A DNA stretch of 64,000 bases from positions 210,828-274,827 of the forward strand of contig CAVUWK010000015.1 of assembly GCA_963745175.1 (NCBI GenBank). The letters run 5' to 3'. Both the position numbers and the translations under genes were made by a program. The number at the start of each line of letters is the position of its first letter. The stretch's first letter is position 1. This document shows positions 55,439 through 64,000 of this stretch, one piece after another. The notes under the pieces were generated by a model. The model did no database searches, was not told the DNA's origin, and saw nothing but the letters and a program-made list of their open reading frames with translations. The DNA comes from Bog-473 sp963745175. Its GTDB lineage: Bacteria > Actinomycetota > Acidimicrobiia > Acidimicrobiales > RAAP-2.

Positions 55439-56476
55439 TCACTGCGGCGCCATCGGCGGACAGTCTGCAGGGTCGGTCACCACCCGGATCGGGACCCCGC
55501 CAAGGTATGCTGCGACGTCCTCCGCCATCCGCTGCCACGCGATACGAAAGAGGCGCTCGGTGACGTAGCCCACGTGCGGGGTGAGGACGACGTTCTCGAG
55601 CGACCGAAAGGGGTGGCCCGCCGGGAGCGGCTCACGGTCGAAGACATCGAGACCGACCCCGGCGAGGTGCCCAGAACGGAGTGCCTCGACGAGGGCCGCC
55701 TCCTCCACGATCGGACCGCGGGAGATGTTCACGAGGATGGCGCCCCGCTTCATCCTGGCAAGGTCGGCTGCACGCAGCGTGTTGCGAGAGCGTTCCGAGA
55801 ACACCAAGAAAATCGCGAGGACGTCCGATGACGACACGAGCTCGTCTTTGGCGACCTTGGTCACGCCGAGCTCGACACATCGCTCGTCGGTCAGATTCTG
55901 GCTCCACGCGACGACGTCCATGCCGAAAGCCTTCGCGACCGGAACCATCGCGCCGCCGAGGCGGCCCGCGCCGAGAAGGCCGAGGGTCTTGCCGGCGAGC
56001 GGAATGGGGAACCCGGTCTGCCAGCCGCCGGCGCGGATGACCCGGTCCTCAATGCCGGTTCGCTTCGCGACGGCGAAGATGAGTGCCCAGGCCATCTCCG
56101 ACGGCGTGGGCAGGCCGCGGGGCGCCTCGTGGCCTGGTAGGCGCACTGGGGCGCCCTGCTCGGTGTCCACGGTGCCGCAGAGCAGAATCCCCCGCTCGAT
56201 GCGGACCTCATGGTCGACGACGTTGCTCGTCCGGCCGTTGCACACGATCAGCTTGAGGTTGGGGAGACCTTCGAGTACCGCCCGGGGAAAGCGCGCCCGC
56301 TGCTGGGTGATGACGGCGATCTCGTAGTCGAACAGCTCATCGACCATGCGCTCTGGCGGGATCGCTTGGCGGTAGACGGTCATCTCTGCATCGTCGGGCA
56401 GCACCGTCCAGTCGCCGAATTCCAGGGCGACCCCGATGTAGTCGTCGAGAACGGCGATCTTCGTCACGCCGGCCAT
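55439..56476 (-). CDS. D-isomer-specific 2-hydroxyacid dehydrogenase
   Basis: An intact 345-residue NAD(P)-dependent D-2-hydroxyacid dehydrogenase. It shows LLGAGRLGGAMVPVAKAFG (cofactor), NISRGPIVEEAAL with the catalytic Arg, GLDVFDREPLP with the Glu, and LTPHVGYVTE with the catalytic His. It interconverts a 2-oxoacid and a D-2-hydroxyacid. The stop overlaps the downstream FAD oxidase. The two together could form a 2-hydroxyacid/2-oxoacid shuttle (inference). Confidence 0.92.
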   Translation of the reverse strand: MAGVTKIAVLDDYIGVALEFGDWTVLPDDAEMTVYRQAIPPERMVDELFDYEIAVITQQRARFPRAVLEGLPNLKLIVCNGRTSNVVDHEVRIERGILLCGTVDTEQGAPVRLPGHEAPRGLPTPSEMAWALIFAVAKRTGIEDRVIRAGGWQTGFPIPLAGKTLGLLGAGRLGGAMVPVAKAFGMDVVAWSQNLTDERCVELGVTKVAKDELVSSSDVLAIFLVFSERSRNTLRAADLARMKRGAILVNISRGPIVEEAALVEALRSGHLAGVGLDVFDREPLPAGHPFRSLENVVLTPHVGYVTERLFRIAWQRMAEDVAAYLGGVPIRVVTDPADCPPMAPQ

Positions 56477-56682
56477 GCCGCTTCGTCGCCAATCAGGTCT
56501 CTGTCCCGTCCTCCGAGCATCGCGTCCTCCTCGCTCCTCAACCGGCGGCCCGCTCCCGGAGTCGGGTCGCGAACTCCGCGGTGGAATCTCAGCATCCCAT
56601 GCAGCACGCCAACGGCGGATTCAAGGTCCGCCGTGGGATTCCCGATCCAGTGCTGGTTGTCGTCTGCCCAAGCGCGCAAAGG

Positions 56683-57828
56683 TCAGGGTTTCCCGCTGGC
56701 TTTCTCGGGACGTACAGACTCGCCCGTTCCGGCCGTCCGCGGCCGAAGGGGGGCGATGGTCTCGATCTCGTGCCGCCGCGGGCCCGACCACAACGCGGGC
56801 GGAGCGTCAATTTCCAACGCCAACGCGTAGGCGGCAGCCTCGTAGTTGACTCTCCAACCCAAGAAGTCCTTCCACGCATCTTCGACGGAGCGTTCGACCG
56901 GGAAGTCGACGCGGCGCAGACGCTCGATGGCTTCAAGGAAATCCTCATACGACAGCGAGATGCCGTCACTTGGGTCGGCGTCCTCCGGGATCGGTATCCG
57001 TAGAGCCCGGGCGATATTGCCGAAACAGGTGAAGCCTCCGCGCAGACAGAGCCGTGCTTGGATCAGGCCTGACGCGTTGGGAAGCAGTGCCAGGTACAGC
57101 GCGGCCGCGTCGAGCACGGCAAGCTGCGCCGTGACCCACGACGACAGCGGACGTGGCGAGCGAAACCAAATCAGCGGAACATAGGTGGTATGACTCTCGG
57201 ATACGTCTGCCGACCACTGCTCCCACGCTTCGAACAGCTCCGGCAGTCTGCTCACGGCAGAGACACCGCTACCGAGGCCATAATGCGTGCGGGCGAGTAG
57301 CTCTGGGCCCCATGACGGCACGCCGGCTCTCGAGTCCAGCATGGTGATGAGCGCCTCACGGCGGTTGAAAGCTGCATAGAGAGTCGGGAGGTAGCCGATC
57401 TGGAGTGCAACCGTCCCGAGTCCAGCGAGCGCAGCAAGCGGGTCAAGTGCAGCGAGCCCCCTCGTGGTTGGGGCGAGATAGCCCAACGTGCACAGCGCCG
57501 AGCCTGCCTGCTCCATGGCGCCACCCAGCTGACCGTCACCAACAAAGGGCCACATGAGCAATGCGAACCCCACCAGGAAGAGGGCCAACCATGCCACGAC
57601 CTGGCCGATGAGTTGCACCGGCGCCTGGACCGCCAGAATCCGGTCCCGGCGTTCGTAGGAGCTGGCCTTGTCGGCAAAGAACTGGAACACGCTCCGGTTG
57701 ACGAGGAAGACCATCCGGGGAATGCGGCTCCGAATGCGCCGCGGTACCACCAAGGTGCCAAGGACACTCCATCCTGTGCCCAGCACGATAAAAGCGCCGA
57801 TCACCGCTGCCACAATTCGGATGGCCAT
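56683..57828 (-). CDS. membrane protein, potassium-channel-like fold with degenerate filter (paralogue B)
   Basis: An intact 381-residue paralogue of 46596-47768. It shares YERRDRILAVQAP, the second membrane segment, a pore-loop position reading ALCTLGYLAP (compare canonical TLGFGD), LQIGYLPTLYAAFNRRE, MLDSRAGVPSWGPELLAR and ESHTTYVPLIWFRSP. TLGY is closer to a potassium filter than the TVGA of paralogue A, but the following Gly-Asp is missing. ATG 57828. It may be a channel-derived protein with another role; its partner and ligand are unknown. Confidence 0.72.
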   Translation of the reverse strand: MAIRIVAAVIGAFIVLGTGWSVLGTLVVPRRIRSRIPRMVFLVNRSVFQFFADKASSYERRDRILAVQAPVQLIGQVVAWLALFLVGFALLMWPFVGDGQLGGAMEQAGSALCTLGYLAPTTRGLAALDPLAALAGLGTVALQIGYLPTLYAAFNRREALITMLDSRAGVPSWGPELLARTHYGLGSGVSAVSRLPELFEAWEQWSADVSESHTTYVPLIWFRSPRPLSSWVTAQLAVLDAAALYLALLPNASGLIQARLCLRGGFTCFGNIARALRIPIPEDADPSDGISLSYEDFLEAIERLRRVDFPVERSVEDAWKDFLGWRVNYEAAAYALALEIDAPPALWSGPRRHEIETIAPLRPRTAGTGESVRPEKASGKP

Positions 57829-58072
57829 GCCTTAGCTTGGCATGGCTACAAGCGCAAAGTTGAGGTGAAGATTGGAGAGAGGTCGAAGAGGTCAGACGCC
57901 GTTTCGAGTTCAACCTTTAGAAGCCTCCCCGTCGTTCAACTCGATCTCGCGGCAAGCTGATCCTCTTCCAGTCCGGGGTCGCGGTCGCGGCAACAGTTGG
58001 CGTGAAGTCTGGGCACGCGACGAGCAATGGAATGCTCGATTCGGCCGGAAGGTGCTAACTTCAGCGGCCGTG

Positions 58073-59747
58073 ATGCGCCTTGGGGGTGGAGCATCGATAC
58101 CCCGTCTGGCACAGGGTGCGGGTGCGTCGATGGCGATGGTGGCCGTGCTCTTTTGGTCCGGGTCGAGCTGCGGCGGCGCGGCGTCGGGCTCGCCGGTGAC
58201 CGCCGGCCCGGTGGCGCCCGTCAGCGCCCCGGGTGGATCCTTTCTCCGCGATGCCCGTGGCCGCGTGGTCCTCATGCACGGGGTTGACCTCGTGTACAAG
58301 CTCCCGCCCTACGAGGTTGTCACGAGCGGCACGGGCACCAACGTGCTCACGAAGGCGGAGGCGGCCTCCATCGCCTCCGACGGGTTCGACGTGGTGCGTC
58401 TCGGCATCTTGTGGAAGGGCCTCGAGCCCGGCACCGCACCCATGAACGATCCAGCCATCTGCACACCGGGCAAGCCGAAGGTGCCAGGCCCCGGCCAGTT
58501 CGACGTCAAGATCTTCAACGCCTACATGTCCAAGCTGGAGCAGACGATCTCGCTCCTGGGCCGGCACGGCATCTACTCCCTCGTCGACATGCATCAGGAC
58601 TCCATGAACGAAGTGTTCGCCGGGGAGGGGTTCCCCAATTGGGCAGTCTGTACCGACGGGATCACTCCCGTGGCCTACCGCAACGTGCCGTCATGGGGCG
58701 TGAACCAGATCGACGCCGGTATGGCCCAGGCCCAGGGGCATTTCTGGGCCAACGACGTCGTGGGCAACCTGCAGGGCGCTTACGACCAGATCTGGGCGAA
58801 GGTCGCGTCCCGGCTCGCCGCGTAACCCCTGGGTGATCGGCTACGACCCGTTCAACGAGCCGTTCTCACCCAGCATCCTCTTGCACTCCGGTCAGAACGC
58901 GGCGTTCGACGCCCAGGTGCAGTGTTTCTACGCCGGCCGTGCCGATCCCGGCAAGACCCAGTCGGGCCAACGGATCACCGACTGCCCGCCCGACGACCCC
59001 GAGACCGGAGTGATTCCGGCCATCGAGCACGTCGATCACCGCCACGCCGTCTTCTACGAGCCTGACACCACCACCAGCGGCCCGGTCCCGAACCGTATCG
59101 GGCCGATGGATTTCCCCCGCCTCGTCTACAACTTCCACGACTACTGTCCCCTGCACGTGCCGAACGGGCCCGAGGCATCCGACTACTCGCAGGCCTGCCC
59201 GGCTCCGGAGGAGCAGGTGTTCGCAGACAGTGCTCGGGACCGCGCGAACGACGCCTCACCGGCGCAGCCGGATGGCCCTGGCTGGTTCCTGACGGAGTTC
59301 GGGGCCACGACCGACGCCGCCGACCTTGGTCGGATGGTGGCCGACGCCGACGCCGACCTCGTGGGCTGGATGTACTGGCAGTGGCTCTACTACGAGGACC
59401 CCACGGGCTCGCACGACTCGGGTCTCTGGCCGGCAGGTCCTGCCACCTCGGCCCAACTCGACGCCCTCTCGGAGACGTACGCGCAGGCCATCGCCGGCAC
59501 GCCCACCTCCATGACTTTCGACCCGTCGACGGCGGCCTTCCATCTCAGCTATCGCGTCGACCGCGCGGTCACGGCGGCGACCGTGATCTTCGTCCCGGTG
59601 TCGAGGCACTACCCGGACGGCTACTGCGCCAAGGTGACGGGCGGGAGGGCGATGTCGGCGGCGGGGGCGACGCGGCTGGTGATATCCAACGACCCATCGG
59701 CGTCCGCCGTCGACGTGACGGTCACGTCAGGAGCGTGCGGGAGCTAA
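58073..59747 (+). CDS. GH5 glycoside hydrolase, endoglycoceramidase-like, exported (one frameshift)
   Basis: A secreted or lipid-anchored glycosidase of about 558 residues: signal region MAMVAVLFWSGSSCGG (possible lipobox ending at Cys), then a GH5 barrel with LVDMHQDSM, the acid/base Glu in GYDPFNEP and the nucleophile Glu in FLTEFGAT, then a C-terminal beta domain. The combination is typical of endoglycoceramidases and related GH5 enzymes, which cut glycolipid headgroups. An extra T near 58825 creates a false TAA; the frame resumes as NPWVIGYDP. Start ATG 58073 or GTG 58070. Confidence 0.85.
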
Positions 59748-60176
59748 TCATCCGGGCCGACCTCGGCGACCGTGTGGGGGAGGCGGTCGTTCGGTGTGTT
59801 TGGGGTGGCGATGAGGGAGCTCGTGGACGCCACGTTGGGCCGCGGAGGTCAACAAAAGGGTCCACAGAACGTCCACAGCTCGAATTTCTCGAAATCCTTG
59901 TAGGCCTGCGGCGTGACAGAGCGGGCACGGGTGGCGAAGCCGAAGTGCCCGACGTGTCGGCGCCGTCCCTTGAGGCCCGGGCCTCACCCGATCACAGTGG
60001 AGCTGGCCGACCGGGCTCCGGCCGGCTTCGACGCTGTTTTCTCGGCTGGCGACCGAGCCGTTCCCCGCCAGTAGGGCACTGGCGGACCAAGTGCGGCGGG
60101 CACCGAAGGTGCAGTGCGTGTCTCGGAAATCGGGTCCGTCGTCAGCGAGCATCGAAGTGTGCGGAACGCCCTCCCT
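59748..60176. other. 429-bp intergenic region
   Basis: Nothing recognisable as a gene. A minus-strand open frame covers most of it but has no family pattern and is probably chance in GC-rich DNA. It separates two convergent secreted-protein genes; no strong stem-loop was seen. Confidence 0.45.
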
Positions 60177-62068
60177 CTAATACCCGCTGAAGTAGACGAG
60201 GGGTGTGCCGGAGCGGTCGATGAGATACAGGTGCTCGAAGGAGAAGCTGTACACGGACGCTTCCATGAGGACAACGATGGAGTCCTGCACCAGCCGTTGC
60301 CCGCAGGCGGCGGCGATGGCAGGCGCGTACAACGTGCCGGCCGCCGGCGAGACGGGACCGACCGTCTGGCGGCCCCCGACGTACGTGGCCATGAGCTCGG
60401 GCCACCACGAACGATCGCTGCCATGGAGGTTGTACGAGAAGCCGGTGTTCCACAGGCCGAGCATCAGCCGGGCGGTGGCCTCAACCGACGGCGTGAACGG
60501 AACCATTCCCTCGGCCGACGGGCACGAGGTCAGCGCCGGGTCGGTCCCGTGCGCCGGCGTGGTGAGCGGGAAGATGGAGGCCGAGAATCCGGGCGCGCCG
60601 GGTGCCGGCAGGCTGCCGAGGGCCGGTGTGGCCAGGGGCACCGGTCGGACGACGTCGCCGGTCACCTCGTAGAGGTCAGCCTCTTCGTTGAAGCCGTCGC
60701 CAGGGTCCGTGTCGACGTACACGGTCCCGTTGGGCGCCTCGGCGATGCCATCCGCCACCAACGGGTGGTCCTGGCCCGGGAGCGGACTCGTGAGCTCGAG
60801 CTCGGTGGTGATGCCCCCGCTCACCCGCTCGGGCGGCCCGCCGTGCTCGGCCACCAGGACCGACCCGTCCGGGGCCGGCGCAAGCGCGTTCGCGTAGTTC
60901 TCGCCGATCAGGGTCACCCGACCACTGGATGCGTCGACGGAGAACAACTCCTTGGGGGAGAACGAGAAGACGAGGAGGTCGCCCTGGCCATCGAACGCCA
61001 TGGCGCTCGGGAAGAAGGCCATCGGGGTGCCCGCGGCGTTGACGTCCACCCCGGCGGGGGGCCCTCCCGCGACCAGCGTCGTGACCAGGCCGTCGGGTTC
61101 CACCTCGACGATGGCCGAGTTCGAGGCAACGTAGAGGATGCCCCCGGGCGAGACGGCGATCGCCAACGGGTTCAGCGGCACGCTCGTGGCCGGCCGGCCG
61201 TCCACGTCCGTTGACTCCAGGCCGATGGTGCCGTCCCCCGCCACTGTGGCAATCGTCCCGTCCGGGGAGACGGCGCGGACGCGGTTGTTGCCGCTGTCCA
61301 CGAAGTAGATGGTCCCGTCGGGCGCGACGGCAATCGGACCAGGGCGGTCGAGCTCTGCGCCGACCGCAGGACCGCCGTCGCCGGAGAACCCACTGAGCCC
61401 GTCGCCCGCAACGACCGAGAGGGCGCCGCTGCGCCACTCGAGGATCTGGTTGCGGTCGGCGTCTGTGATCAGCACTCCACCATTGGGCGCCATGGCGAGC
61501 GGCCCCGGGCCGACCAGACCGGGCGTGCCCGCGGTGGCAGCCGTGGTGGCCGCGCCCCGCGCTGGGCCGTCGGAACGATTTCGCCCGGGTCGAGGTGCCG
61601 CGGTGTCGGCGGGCACACCTGTTCGGCCGACTCGACCAGGAGGCACATCGTCGTCCAGGACACCTTCCACCGACCGCCCACCCTCAAGGCCACCGCGTCG
61701 AAGGAGTCCGAGTAGGACGGAGGCGGGTATTTCGCCTTCACGCTGATGGTCAACGGCACTGCCGCCTCGCCCGGCCGGACCACCCTGACCGCCCCGGTGC
61801 TGAAGCGCACGGTGAAAGGTTTGCCATCCAGGCCACTCACGAGCTTGGTACCCGCCTGCTGCAAGGCGGCCCGCATGGCCCCGTCGTAGCCCTCCAGGTA
61901 CGCCTCGCCCCGGGCAACCTCCGGGAGCGACTGCAGCTGATGAAAGGCTGCAGCGATCTGGCCCTGGGTTGCCCCTGTCCCCACAGCCCCGGCCGGTCCT
62001 CCCGCAAGAAGCGGCCACCCAGCGAGCAGGGTCAACCCGAGCAGGACGCGAGACGCGAGACGCACCAC
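60177..62068 (-). CDS. secreted NHL-type beta-propeller protein (one frameshift)
   Basis: An exported protein of about 630 residues. A signal peptide (VRLASRVLLGLTLLAGW) leads a first domain, up to about residue 165, with a SnoaL/Cystatin-like look (GKPFTVRFSTGAVRVVRPG). The second part has NHL blades: GPGPLAMAPNGGVLITDADRNQ is shown only in part, with repeated GPIAVAPDGTIYFVD, NPLAIAVSPGGILYVA and ADGIAEAPNGTVYVDT. A frameshift lies near 61560 between the two. The start is GTG 62068 or 62065. Its role is unknown; extracellular or surface binding is likely. Confidence 0.78.
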
Positions 62069-62202
62069 TTCGCATCGTGCCACTCTCCGAGCACGTGCGC
62101 CCGGTCGCGGTTCCCGCGAGCCAAGAGGCCGAATCGAACACCGAACCCGCTTTCCTCGAGGGCATTGCACGTCAGAACGACACCGTCCCGACGAGCGGGG
62201 CA

Positions 62203-63114
62203 GTGTGGCATTCTCCGGTCGTGGATCTCGTCGCTGCCGCTGCCGCCTGGCGACGTGAGGGCTTCGTCATCCTGCCCGGCTACCTCGCCGGACCTGATCT
62301 GGAGTTGGCCAGGGCCGGCCTGACTTCGATCTACCCGTCGGCTGCGGACTATCACGCCGACCCTTCCAGCGAGCGCAACCAGATCTACACCGGAGACGAG
62401 TATGGCGGCGTCATCGCGTTCCCGTTTCCGACGATTGCCCTGTGCAACCTTGCGGTGGACGACAAAGTCATCGCGCTCGTCGAGGCAGCATTCGGGACCG
62501 AAAACATTCGAATCTACGCCTCGGAGCTGTGGGCCAAGTACTCCGGGGCCACGACCTACGAGCAAGAGCATCACCGCGATTATCTCAATCACACACCCCT
62601 CGCACCGTCGAGCGACATCAGGTGGCGTGGTCTCGAGATGTTCATCTGGCTGAGCGAGGTGACCGAGGAGCTGGGTCCGACTCATCTCGTACCCCTGCCG
62701 GTGACAGATGGCCTGCCGGCCTTGCCACACGTCCAAAGTCGTCACGAACGTCCGACGCTCTACGAGCAAGAGGTCTCGGGGGCGGGCCCGCCTGGAACCA
62801 TTGTCGTCTACAGCACCGACACCTTTCATCGGGCAACCGAACTGACTGCCCCCGGCGCTGACCGATACAGCATCCACGTGAGCTACCGCCACGCGGAGAA
62901 CACCTGGACCTCCCGCCACTCCTGGGGCGACCGGTCCTTCCACCCTGATTGGCAGCCCTTTGTGGAACAAGCGACGCTGCGCCAGCTACTCCTCTTCGGG
63001 TTTCCTCCACCTGGTCACCCGTACTGGACCTCAGAGACCCTTGAGGGTGTCGCAACTCGCTATCCCGGTCTCGATGTCACGCCGTGGCATGGTCGCATGC
63101 GATCCGAGCGATAG
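62203..63114 (+). CDS. phytanoyl-CoA dioxygenase (PhyH) family protein
   Basis: An intact 303-residue Fe(II)/2-oxoglutarate-type oxygenase. Iron ligands are suggested by HHRDYLNH (HxD) and the distal His in DTFHRATEL, with a possible 2-oxoglutarate Arg in DRYSIHVSY. The N-terminus has EGFVILPGYL, a usual PhyH opening. GTG 62203 is chosen because of the purine run AGCGGGGCA before it; GTG 62221 is an alternative. It could hydroxylate a carboxylic acid or CoA thioester, but the family is wide. It ends inside the tail of the convergent reductase gene. Confidence 0.85.
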   Translation: MWHSPVVDLVAAAAAWRREGFVILPGYLAGPDLELARAGLTSIYPSAADYHADPSSERNQIYTGDEYGGVIAFPFPTIALCNLAVDDKVIALVEAAFGTENIRIYASELWAKYSGATTYEQEHHRDYLNHTPLAPSSDIRWRGLEMFIWLSEVTEELGPTHLVPLPVTDGLPALPHVQSRHERPTLYEQEVSGAGPPGTIVVYSTDTFHRATELTAPGADRYSIHVSYRHAENTWTSRHSWGDRSFHPDWQPFVEQATLRQLLLFGFPPPGHPYWTSETLEGVATRYPGLDVTPWHGRMRSER

Positions 63115-63793
63115 CGACCCCGGCCGGGTCTTCGAGGACAGTCGCTCGGCGAACGTTGCACAATGAGCACGGGCCTGCGTGATTGAGGTCAACCACCGGC
63201 CAGCGCACCTGGGTTCTGCGGACGAGCCGGCTAGCGCACCGCGGGTAGCGGAGGTACACGACGCTCGAGCTGAATGTTCGGGTCTCGACGAGTTCGAGAT
63301 CCACCCGGCGCTCGCGCTGGGGAAAGAAGGGAATGCCACCGCCAACCAGCACCGGGTAGACCCTGGCCCGGTACTCGTCGATCAGACCCAACGCGGCCGC
63401 CTCGGCGGCGAGAGACGCGCCGCCGATCGCGATGTCGCCCTCACCCGGCTCGGCTCGCAACCGCTCGATCTCCTCCCCCAGGCCGCCGGAGGTCAGGCGG
63501 GCGTTGCCCTGCACCGCCGACAGCGTGGTGGAGAACACCACCTTCGGCAGCGGCTTCCAGATCGCGGCCCACTCGAGCATTGCGTCGTCGAGCGATGGAT
63601 CCTGGTCGGCGGTCTCCCAAAACAGCATTGTCTCGTACAGCCGTCGTCCCAACAGGTGGACGCCGACCTCTCGTATCTCGTCGGTGACGAAACGAAAGAC
63701 CTCCTCGTCGGGCTCCGTCCAGCCGAAGTCGCCGTGCGGCCCGGCGATATAGCCGTCAAGTGAGACGCCCATCGAATAGGTCACGCTGCGCAT
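63077..63793 (-). CDS. dihydrofolate reductase-like (RibD C-terminal domain) protein
   Basis: A 238-residue protein whose first 190 residues match the DHFR/RibD-C family: SMGVSLDGYIAGP, LLGRRLYETM, SAVQGNARL, IGGASLAAEA, GLIDEYRARVYPVLVGGG and the final strand VVYLRY. The last 45 or so residues lack family similarity and overlap the 3' end of the PhyH gene; a one-base shift near 63245 would give a stop at the normal family length, so the tail may be an artefact. ATG 63793 has an AGAGGAGA site. It reduces an unknown substrate with NADPH. Confidence 0.85.
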   Translation of the reverse strand: MRSVTYSMGVSLDGYIAGPHGDFGWTEPDEEVFRFVTDEIREVGVHLLGRRLYETMLFWETADQDPSLDDAMLEWAAIWKPLPKVVFSTTLSAVQGNARLTSGGLGEEIERLRAEPGEGDIAIGGASLAAEAAALGLIDEYRARVYPVLVGGGIPFFPQRERRVDLELVETRTFSSSVVYLRYPRCASRLVRRTQVRWPVVDLNHAGPCSLCNVRRATVLEDPAGVAIARIACDHATA

Positions 63794-64000
63794 CAGAAGT
63801 TCTCCTCTGTAACGGGTTCGAGAGTACGAGCGCCGGACGCAACGAGCCTCTGGCTGGGTCTCGTTTGCCGGCCCCAGCCCCATCGGAAGGCAATCAGGCC
63901 CCCCCGACGACGGACCGCGCCTCTGCGGGGCCGACTACAAGATCGTGAAGATCGCCGCCCACCTCGAGTCGGCTCGACTGTTCGACCCCGCCGATCCTCA

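Noticed and set aside
63884..64000. Possible start of a gene at the window end
   Set aside because: A short open frame on the plus strand looks codon-like near 63940, but there is too little sequence and no start signal to support a call.
1..64000. CRISPR arrays, transposons, phage or defence islands
   Set aside because: No regularly spaced repeats, transposase, integrase or known defence genes were seen on either strand.

Overview
The window is high-GC DNA with GTG and TTG starts, GTGA, ATGA and TGATG stop-start overlaps, F420-dependent (LLM-class) oxidoreductases, P450s beside a small histidine-containing ferredoxin, an NDMA-type alcohol dehydrogenase and many TetR regulators. This points to an Actinomycetota chromosome, possibly an uncultured Acidimicrobiia-like lineage, though the class cannot be fixed from sequence alone. 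I found no rRNA, tRNA, CRISPR array, integrase or insertion sequence.

From 1 to about 43.2 kb lies a large catabolic region for a hydrophobic, probably branched or cyclic carboxylic acid or alcohol. (a) A minus operon at 3.4-11 kb encodes a Rieske oxygenase, a P450, an SDR and four acyl-CoA dehydrogenases that look like two alpha/beta pairs; a ferredoxin is transcribed divergently. (b) A separate minus unit below 3.4 kb has an amidohydrolase and an indolepyruvate:ferredoxin oxidoreductase-type protein. (c) A minus operon at 11.4-17 kb has an alcohol dehydrogenase, an amidohydrolase, an F420 oxidoreductase and a double-domain CoA-transferase. (d) A TetR gene at 17.2 kb is followed by a plus cluster (18.5-26.2 kb) of two amidohydrolases, an aldehyde dehydrogenase, a CoA-transferase, a DUF35-thiolase and an SDR. 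(e) Shorter units at 26-42 kb hold a D-aminoacylase-like hydrolase, a thiolase, an F420 oxidoreductase, two divergent methylacyl-CoA racemase-like proteins, a second double CoA-transferase, an NDMA-type alcohol dehydrogenase, an SDR, a P450 with its own TetR, and an SDR/Baeyer-Villiger monooxygenase. The logic is: oxidise alcohol or ring carbon, activate to CoA thioester, epimerise, dehydrogenate, hydrolyse or lyse C-C bonds, thiolysis.

The most interesting signal is an 18-bp palindrome (best copy TAAGCGAGCACTCGCTTA) at eight intergenic sites from 3.4 to 42.5 kb. At three of them a -10-like hexamer lies just upstream, so the palindrome would cover the transcription start. This looks like one local regulon; the TetR at 17.2 kb, next to the perfect copy, is the best candidate repressor.

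From about 43.2 kb onward the content changes to ordinary accessory genes: a truncated phosphotransferase at the boundary, a secreted alpha/beta hydrolase, TetR, two paralogous channel-like membrane proteins, a DMT transporter, a MarR-FUSC divergent pair, secreted beta-propellers, a D-2-hydroxyacid dehydrogenase/FAD oxidase pair, a GH5 glycosidase, a PhyH-type dioxygenase and a DHFR-like reductase.

Caution: many genes are split by one-base indels, some in homopolymers, mostly in the first 30 kb. They look more like assembly errors than decay, and I annotate each such locus as one gene. The same problem makes three apparent gene fusions uncertain.
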